This document shows, one piece after another, positions 5,422-10,178 of a stretch of DNA of 10,178 nucleotides. The notes under the pieces were generated by a model. That model saw only the letters and a program-made list of their open reading frames with translations. It did no database searches and was not told the DNA's origin. The first letter of the stretch is position 1. Each line of letters starts with the position of its first letter. Made by a program: the position numbers and the translations under genes. Source of the stretch: Vulcanimicrobiota bacterium (GTDB lineage: Bacteria; Vulcanimicrobiota; Vulcanimicrobiia; Vulcanimicrobiales; Vulcanimicrobiaceae); NCBI GenBank assembly GCA_019245275.1, contig JAFARW010000021.1, positions 1 through 10,178 on the forward strand, written 5' to 3'.

Positions 5422-8400
5422 ATGCAAGTTTTCCGTCGTTCTCTTATTCTTGCGATGTTGACTGGGATGCTCGCCACGAGCGTTTCGGCAGCGCCGTTAC
5501 CGTTCGGCAAGCTGAAGTGGCGCGAAATCGGACCAGCCGTTTCCGGCGGACGAGTCGCGGCGGTTGCAGGCTTCGCTCGCGATCCGCGTCTCTATTACGT
5601 GGGCAGCGCCGGCGGCGGTTTGTGGAAAAGCAGCAACGGCGGGCTCACGTGGGATAGCGTGATGGAGAAAGCGGCCGTGGCTGCGATCGGTGCGGTTGCA
5701 ATCGATCCCTCAAATGAGAATGTCGTTTGGGTCGGCACCGGTGAAGCAAATCCGCGCAACGATGTGTCGTTCGGCGATGGTGTCTACAAGACGACCGACG
5801 GCGGAAAGAATTGGAGCCATGTTGGGCTTAACGACACGCTGCACATCTCGAGCATCGCGATCAATTCGAAGCATCCGAACACCGTTGTCGTCGGCGCCCT
5901 CGGGAATGTCTTTGCGGACAGCGCTGCGCGGGGAATCTATCGCACGACTGACGGTGGAAAAACGTGGCGGCACACGTTGTATGTCGGCCTGGCGAGCGGC
6001 GTCAGCGACCTCGCAATCGATCCGAAAGATCCGCGGATTCTCTATGCGGGCGTATGGCAATTTCGTCGTGTCCCCTGGACCTTCACGAGTGGCGGACCGC
6101 AAGATGGGCTCTACAAATCGAGCGATGGCGGAAAGAGCTGGCGTAAACTAACCGGGCATGGGCTGCCGCCGGGGTTGATGGGCCGCATCGGCCTTGCGAT
6201 CGCTCCGAGCAATCCGCGCCGCGTCTACGCGCTGATCGAAGCGCGCGGCGGAATACTTTGGCGTTCCGACGATCGCGGGGCTTCGTGGAAAATGGTCTCT
6301 AAGAATACGCTCGTCGATCAGCGGCCATTCTACTTCTCGCACATCGCTGTCGACCCGCGCGACCAGAACCACGTCTACGCCGTCTCCGAGGCGCTGGCGG
6401 AGAGCAAGAACGGCGGCCGAACGTTTAAAGAGATCGCGCCCGACGTACACGTCGACTACCACGCAATCTGGATTGCGCCCAACGATCCGTCGCGAATCAT
6501 CGTCGGCGAAGACGGTGGATATGCGCTGACGGTCGACGGCGGCAAGCAGTGGGCGTTCTCGCGCAACTTGGCAATCGGGCAAGTCTACCATGTCGGACTC
6601 GGCAACGACGTTCCTTACACGATCTGCGGCGCGTTGCAAGACAACAACGGTTTCTGCGGGCCTTCGAATAGTTTGAATCGCGAAGGCATTCCCGACGAAG
6701 CTTGGGAGAACGTAATCTTCGGCGATGGAATGTGGGCCGTTCCCGACCTCTCCGATCCGAATTTTGTCTACAGCGATCTGCAAGACGGCAACATTACCGT
6801 CTACAACCGCAAGACGGGCCAGAACGAATTCATTCGGCCGTATTACGGTCCGTCGTCAGAAGATTTCCAGCTGTATAATGCGCGGTACCGCTTCAATTGG
6901 GACTCACCGATCGCGCTCGACCCATTCGATCCGAAGACCGTCTGGTACGGTGGCAATGTCGTCTTTGAGAGCCGCGATCGCGGGGTGCACTGGACGCCGA
7001 TCAGCCCCGATCTGACGCTGAACCTCAAAGCTCACCAGCAGCCGGCGGGTGGACCGCTTGCCAAAGACGTCTCCGGCGCGGAGTTCTCCGATAACTTGCT
7101 TGACATCGAAGGGTCGCCGCTCGCGCAAGGCGAGATTTGGACCGGCGCAGACGATGGTGTCGTGCAAATGACGCGCGACCGCGGCAAGACGTGGAGCAAC
7201 GTGACTCCCGGCGGCGTGCCGCCGTACGGTCGCGTCGAAACGGTCGCGCCTTCCTATACGCATGACGGCACGGCTTATGTCAGCATCGACCGTCATCGCT
7301 CAGGAGATCGCCGGCCATATCTCTTTGTGACCGACGACTTCGGACGCACCTGGCGGTCGATCGCAAGCGGCTTGCCGTCGTGGCAATACGTTCGAACGAT
7401 TCGACCGGACCTTCGCAACGGCAACCTTTTGTATGCCGGGACCGAAGAGGGAATCTGGATCAGTTACGATGGCGGCGCGCATTGGCAGAACTTCAATCTC
7501 AATTTGCCCGCGGTTTCGGTGCGCGATATCCGGCTGCAGCCGCAATTCGACGATCTCGCGATCGCGACGCACGGTCGCTCGCTATGGGTGCTCGATGACA
7601 TCCGCCCGTTACAGGAGATGCCGTATGCCCAGGCGGCGTCGGTGATGCTTTTCAAGCCCCGCACTGCGTACGAATTTGCATATCATTCGAATGACGAAGG
7701 GCTCTACACGCGGTACGCCGGGCAAAATCCGCCGGCCGGTGCGATCCTGAACTTCTATCAAGCGACCGCGCAGAAGAAGGCGCCCGTCGTCGAGATCCTC
7801 GATGCATCGGGCAACGTGATTCGGCGCATCAGCGGAACGCATAAAGTCGGCAAGCGCAACGTGCCCAACGTCCCGAATGACGTCGGTCTGAATCGCGCGG
7901 TCTGGGATTTCCGCGAAGATGGACCGTCGCAGTGGATGGGCGCGCTTCGTGAGGAGTATCGCGGCCCGAAAACCGGCGCGCTCGCAGTCCCGGGAACCTA
8001 CACCGCTCGCATCGTCTTAGGCGGTAAGACGTTGACACAATCGTTCGACGTCAAAGCGGATCCGCGTCTGCCGTGGACGGCGGCGCAATATGTCGCGACC
8101 TACGCATTCACGAAACGTTACAACAACGAGTATGGTCAAATAGATACGGCGCTAAACGGACTGGATGCGGTGCGTAAAGCTATCGATGCCCTTTCGAAAT
8201 CGCCGAAGGCGCGCGGGCTCATCGGTGCAATTACGAATGTGCGCCAAGAGCACGACCGGATTTTCGACTCGCTGACCGCGAACTACGCGAACGACGAGGA
8301 TTCGATTCAGCGACCTGGTGCATTACGCGAAGACGTTGAGGGACTGCTGCGTCTTACGGGTCCGCCGCTCTCGCCGCTAACCGACTTTGCTCGGCAAACG

Positions 8401-8595
8401 GATGCGCGCTATAACGCGGCGCTCGCACAGTACAACACCTTTGTTACGCGCGACCTCGCTGCGTTCAACGGCGCGGTGCGTGGCGCCGGTCTTCAGCCGG
8501 TGAAAGCGCCGCCCGCGCTAACCTACGAGCAGCCGCCGCTTGCGTTGACGCAAAAAGAGGCGGACGCGATCGAGAATATCGTTCGCGCCCGCTAG
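5422..8595 (+). CDS. Large exported BNR/Asp-box beta-propeller protein (sortilin/VPS10-like)
   Basis: This 1,057-residue protein starts at ATG 5422 with AAGGA seven bases upstream. It opens with a signal peptide (RRSLILAMLTGMLATSVSA, cleavage near residue 23). At least eleven Asp-box repeats of the S/T-x-D-x-G-x-T/S-W type follow, for example SSNGGLTW (70-77), TTDGGKNW (124-131), TTDGGKTW (175-182), SSDGGKSW, TRDRGKTW, TDDFGRTW and SYDGGAHW. They fill roughly residues 30-720 and fit one ten-bladed or two smaller propellers. ATHGRSLWVLDDIRPLQ near 713 is typical of this family at the propeller end. A beta-sandwich-like segment with VPGTYTAR (about 855-862) and a helical C-terminal region (about 885-1057) follow. 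The only two cysteines of the mature protein, Cys402 and Cys412, may form a disulfide. Relatives are annotated as glycosyl hydrolase or VPS10-like, but no catalytic residues are evident and the function is unknown. Confidence 0.9.
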   Translation: MQVFRRSLILAMLTGMLATSVSAAPLPFGKLKWREIGPAVSGGRVAAVAGFARDPRLYYVGSAGGGLWKSSNGGLTWDSVMEKAAVAAIGAVAIDPSNENVVWVGTGEANPRNDVSFGDGVYKTTDGGKNWSHVGLNDTLHISSIAINSKHPNTVVVGALGNVFADSAARGIYRTTDGGKTWRHTLYVGLASGVSDLAIDPKDPRILYAGVWQFRRVPWTFTSGGPQDGLYKSSDGGKSWRKLTGHGLPPGLMGRIGLAIAPSNPRRVYALIEARGGILWRSDDRGASWKMVSKNTLVDQRPFYFSHIAVDPRDQNHVYAVSEALAESKNGGRTFKEIAPDVHVDYHAIWIAPNDPSRIIVGEDGGYALTVDGGKQWAFSRNLAIGQVYHVGLGNDVPYTICGALQDNNGFCGPSNSLNREGIPDEAWENVIFGDGMWAVPDLSDPNFVYSDLQDGNITVYNRKTGQNEFIRPYYGPSSEDFQLYNARYRFNWDSPIALDPFDPKTVWYGGNVVFESRDRGVHWTPISPDLTLNLKAHQQPAGGPLAKDVSGAEFSDNLLDIEGSPLAQGEIWTGADDGVVQMTRDRGKTWSNVTPGGVPPYGRVETVAPSYTHDGTAYVSIDRHRSGDRRPYLFVTDDFGRTWRSIASGLPSWQYVRTIRPDLRNGNLLYAGTEEGIWISYDGGAHWQNFNLNLPAVSVRDIRLQPQFDDLAIATHGRSLWVLDDIRPLQEMPYAQAASVMLFKPRTAYEFAYHSNDEGLYTRYAGQNPPAGAILNFYQATAQKKAPVVEILDASGNVIRRISGTHKVGKRNVPNVPNDVGLNRAVWDFREDGPSQWMGALREEYRGPKTGALAVPGTYTARIVLGGKTLTQSFDVKADPRLPWTAAQYVATYAFTKRYNNEYGQIDTALNGLDAVRKAIDALSKSPKARGLIGAITNVRQEHDRIFDSLTANYANDEDSIQRPGALREDVEGLLRLTGPPLSPLTDFARQTDARYNAALAQYNTFVTRDLAAFNGAVRGAGLQPVKAPPALTYEQPPLALTQKEADAIENIVRAR

Positions 8596-8622
8596 GCGGC
8601 CCTCTGAAGTGTCGTGCGTTCC

Positions 8623-8904
8623 CTATTTTTTGGCCCAGGAGACGCACCAGCCGTTCGGGCTGATCGAGCCTGCGACGACTTGGCAGGCGCCGTTGGCACT
8701 GGCCGTCTTTCCTTTGATGAAGAAACGACAGCCTGCGCATTTCTGAGAACCCTTGGGATGGCTTTGGTACTTGACTGACGCTTTGGATGCTTTCGCAGCT
8801 TCGGCTTCCAGGGTCAGGGCGCCGAAGCCGACGGCCAAGGCCGGCAGAACGATGATGCCTTTGAGTGCGTCGGATCGGGATATTCTATTCCGCGAATCGT
8901 TCAT
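8623..8904 (-). CDS. High-potential iron-sulfur protein (HiPIP)
   Basis: This small exported electron carrier has 93 residues. After a signal-like N-terminus (hydrophobic at about 16-31, ending LEAEA) comes a short Lys-rich mature domain. Its four cysteines are in HiPIP order: Cys56-X2-Cys59-X14-Cys74-X12-Cys87, in QKCAGCRFFIKG, NGACQVV and SPNGWCVSW. A Tyr at 46 (VKYQ) sits where HiPIPs keep a buried Tyr beside the cluster. The spacing is slightly shorter than in the purple-bacterial proteins. HiPIPs shuttle electrons in the periplasm, typically from a bc complex to an oxidase or photosynthetic reaction centre; the partner here is unknown. ATG 8904 has a strong GGAGG (complement of 8914-8918) nine bases upstream. 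The Tat-type motif is degenerate (SRSDALK instead of SRRxFLK). The gene converges on the propeller gene with a 27-base gap. Confidence 0.9.
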   Translation of the reverse strand: MNDSRNRISRSDALKGIIVLPALAVGFGALTLEAEAAKASKASVKYQSHPKGSQKCAGCRFFIKGKTASANGACQVVAGSISPNGWCVSWAKK

Positions 8905-8977
8905 CGAAGAGATCCTCCGTAAGGCAAGTTGTACCCATTTGGCAGCAATGGCGGCCGGCGCTGCCTAAACCTCGCCT

Positions 8978-9334
8978 ATGACGTTTCAAGAGATGGTAGA
9001 CGAGGCGCGCAAATCCGTGCGCGAGATGCATGCCCTCGACATTGAAGCCAACATGCCGGATGCGCTGTATGCCGACGTGCGCGAGATCGAAGAGTGGAAC
9101 GAAGGGCACATTCCCGGCGCGATCCATGTGCCGCTGAGCTCGCTCGATTCGCTAGCCGATCCAAATTCAGGCGACGCAACGCCGGAAATCACCCAGCGCC
9201 AGGATGCACCGATTGTCGTCTACTGCGAGCTCGGTAAGCGTTCGCTGCTAGCGGGCAAGACGTTGCAAGAGCTCGGATACCGCAACGTCGTTTCGCTTAA
9301 GGGCGGGTACAGCGCGTGGAAGATGCAGCGTTAG
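8978..9334 (+). CDS. Single-domain rhodanese-like sulfurtransferase
   Basis: This is a 118-residue cytoplasmic rhodanese-homology domain with no signal peptide. Family features in order are YADVREIEEWNEGHIPGAIH (31-50), the active-site Cys83 in VVYCELGKRSLLAG with a six-residue catalytic loop, and GYRNVVSLKGGYSAW (100-114). It would carry a persulfide on Cys83 and move sulfur between thiols, cyanide or protein partners; the physiological acceptor is not visible. An in-frame TAA lies nine bases before ATG 8978, so no earlier start is possible. No convincing Shine-Dalgarno precedes it. The gene is divergent from the HiPIP gene (73-base gap) and overlaps the following lipoprotein gene by 19 bases, suggesting coupled translation. 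Confidence 0.92.
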   Translation: MTFQEMVDEARKSVREMHALDIEANMPDALYADVREIEEWNEGHIPGAIHVPLSSLDSLADPNSGDATPEITQRQDAPIVVYCELGKRSLLAGKTLQELGYRNVVSLKGGYSAWKMQR

Positions 9335-9747
9335 GGAAACGCTGCGCCACATCATTTGCACTTATCATGTTGGCCTCATGCGCGAGGCACACCGTTTCAG
9401 CGGTGCCGCTTGCGATCGGAGCGCACAGCGCACGCGAGATCGCGGCGCCGTTCGGCGCGCCGAAGGCGCCACCACGGATCGTGCGCATTTGGATCTCACA
9501 AAACAGCGTTACCGGCGGTGATGTGCTGCGTGGGCATGTGACGACGACTACGAACGTTGCGGCACTGGAAGTGCGCCTCGGCCCGAAGTCTGCGCCGCTA
9601 AAGCGAACGACTTTTGGTCAGTTCGAAGGCGCCTTTGTCGTGCCGAAGATGCCGTCGTTCTTGCACCGCACGTATTCGGTCGATGTAATTGCAAAAAATG
9701 CGGTGGGCACGACGGCGCACGCCGCGGTAACGATCAATTACCGGTAG
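9316..9747 (+). CDS. Small predicted lipoprotein with an Ig-like beta-rich domain
   Basis: The 143-residue frame starts at GTG 9316, inside the end of the rhodanese gene. The N-terminus has Lys8-Arg9, a hydrophobic stretch and a good lipobox, LASC (Cys22), so the mature protein is probably lipid-anchored in the envelope. Starting at the later ATG 9367 would leave almost no signal peptide, which favours the overlapping GTG. After a Pro/Ala-rich linker (about 23-52), the remainder alternates hydrophobic and polar residues from about 53 to 143 (RIVRIWISQNSVTGGDVLRG and onward, ending TTAHAAVTINYR). This suggests one Ig-like beta sandwich. I do not recognise a specific family. It is likely in an operon with the rhodanese. 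Confidence 0.72.
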   Translation: MEDAALGKRCATSFALIMLASCARHTVSAVPLAIGAHSAREIAAPFGAPKAPPRIVRIWISQNSVTGGDVLRGHVTTTTNVAALEVRLGPKSAPLKRTTFGQFEGAFVVPKMPSFLHRTYSVDVIAKNAVGTTAHAAVTINYR

Positions 9748-10178
9748 CACCACGCTGTGTAGAAAACTGCCGCTTCTGTGCCGGCGAAGCGATAACGCAA
9801 GCGTGGTCCGGACGATGTTCGCGCGCATAATGAAGTGATCCGCATGCCCAGATCGGGGTCTTGCGTCAATGGATCGAAAGTGACGATCAGATTGCGCGAA
9901 GCAAGCGAATCGCCGTACCAGGCCGTCCACTGTGGAACTTGGGGCGCACCTCCGACGATGGAAGCGTGCACTCCGTGGTACGTGAGCTGGGAAGCGATCT
10001 CGAGACGATTCGTCAGAACCGGCGCCCCTGCGCTCAGGCGCTTCACATCGGCCGACAGCGGCGCGAATACGAATACTTCCGAAAAGAACGGCCCTTTCAG
10101 TGCGCCACCGCTGCGATCCAGCGCTTGCGCTTGCACTGTCTCCGGCAAGGCGACAAAGAGCGCGGACAGCACCGTGTA
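9738..10178 (-). CDS. Exported protein of unknown function, 5' end outside the window
   Basis: The minus-strand frame runs from the right edge to TAA (9738-9740). A GTG at 10172 could be a start, but the frame stays open to the edge and the first residues (TVLSALFVALPETVQA) look like the middle and end of a signal peptide with cleavage after VQA. The true start therefore probably lies beyond 10178. The mature part, about 128 residues, looks mostly beta-strand (for example FFSEVFVFAPLSADVKRL and RNLIVTFDPLTQDPDLGMRI). Two cysteines, in SLCARTSSG and in AWCYR at the C-terminus, could form a disulfide. No family recognised. Its end overlaps the end of the convergent lipoprotein gene by 10 bases. 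Confidence 0.65.
   Translation of the reverse strand, partial: YTVLSALFVALPETVQAQALDRSGGALKGPFFSEVFVFAPLSADVKRLSAGAPVLTNRLEIASQLTYHGVHASIVGGAPQVPQWTAWYGDSLASRNLIVTFDPLTQDPDLGMRITSLCARTSSGPRLRYRFAGTEAAVFYTAWCYR

Noticed and set aside
4525..5427. Longer 300-residue transglycosylase starting at 5427
   Set aside because: The extra 65 residues precede a proper signal peptide, are Arg-rich without family character, and overlap the possible small membrane gene. ATG 5232 has AAGG at good spacing.
5800..7500. Short DNA repeats resembling tandem elements
   Set aside because: They are the codons for Asp-box motifs (GACGGCGGAAAG-like) recurring once per propeller blade. This is protein repeat structure, not a DNA repeat array.
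8596..8640. Intrinsic terminator between the propeller and HiPIP genes
   Set aside because: There is a run of six T near 8626-8631, but no stable stem directly precedes it. The CGCC/GGCG pairing at the propeller stop is too short and too far away.

Overview
The window looks like a stretch of a bacterial chromosome with roughly 60% G+C (judged by eye) and tightly packed single-copy genes. I see no insertion sequences, integrases, CRISPR arrays, rRNA or tRNA. The mix of a homodimeric-type pyruvate dehydrogenase E1, a small exported high-potential iron-sulfur protein (HiPIP), a roughly 1,050-residue exported sortilin-like beta-propeller and several short exported proteins of unknown function suggests a free-living aerobic, diderm-like environmental bacterium. 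Soil lineages such as Acidobacteriota or Eremiobacterota (WPS-2) would fit, but that placement is a guess.

Left part (1-2430, minus strand, then divergent): a DMT/EamA permease gene (start 2298) is followed after a short gap by aceE, the thiamin-diphosphate-dependent E1 of pyruvate dehydrogenase, which runs off the left edge. The 131-base divergent gap between the permease and thiC holds a clear TPP riboswitch on the plus strand (about 2327-2422). Its 3' conserved strand is also the thiC ribosome-binding site.

thiC region (2430-4013): thiC (HMP-phosphate synthase) begins normally, but a TAG codon at 3783-3785 stops it where the family has a conserved Trp (TGG). The same frame continues without interruption to TGA at 4011-4013. 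It encodes the missing C-terminal part, including the CX2CX4C [4Fe-4S] motif needed for radical-SAM chemistry. This is the most striking observation in the window.

Middle (4067-5407): a hemerythrin-like HHE protein gene converges on a secreted lytic transglycosylase gene, and their stop codons share one TTAA. A likely intrinsic terminator for the hemerythrin gene lies inside the transglycosylase coding sequence. A possible 35-residue membrane peptide gene lies just upstream of the large propeller gene.

Right part (5422-10178): the large exported BNR/Asp-box propeller protein converges on a HiPIP gene. A single-domain rhodanese diverges from the HiPIP and overlaps the start of a small lipoprotein gene. 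The lipoprotein gene in turn converges, with a 10-base overlap, on an unrecognised exported protein cut by the right edge.

Functionally, the left half links thiamin synthesis (thiC, TPP riboswitch) with a major thiamin-diphosphate consumer (aceE). The right half is mostly cell-envelope or exported proteins plus small redox or sulfur proteins. No defence system or mobile island is visible.
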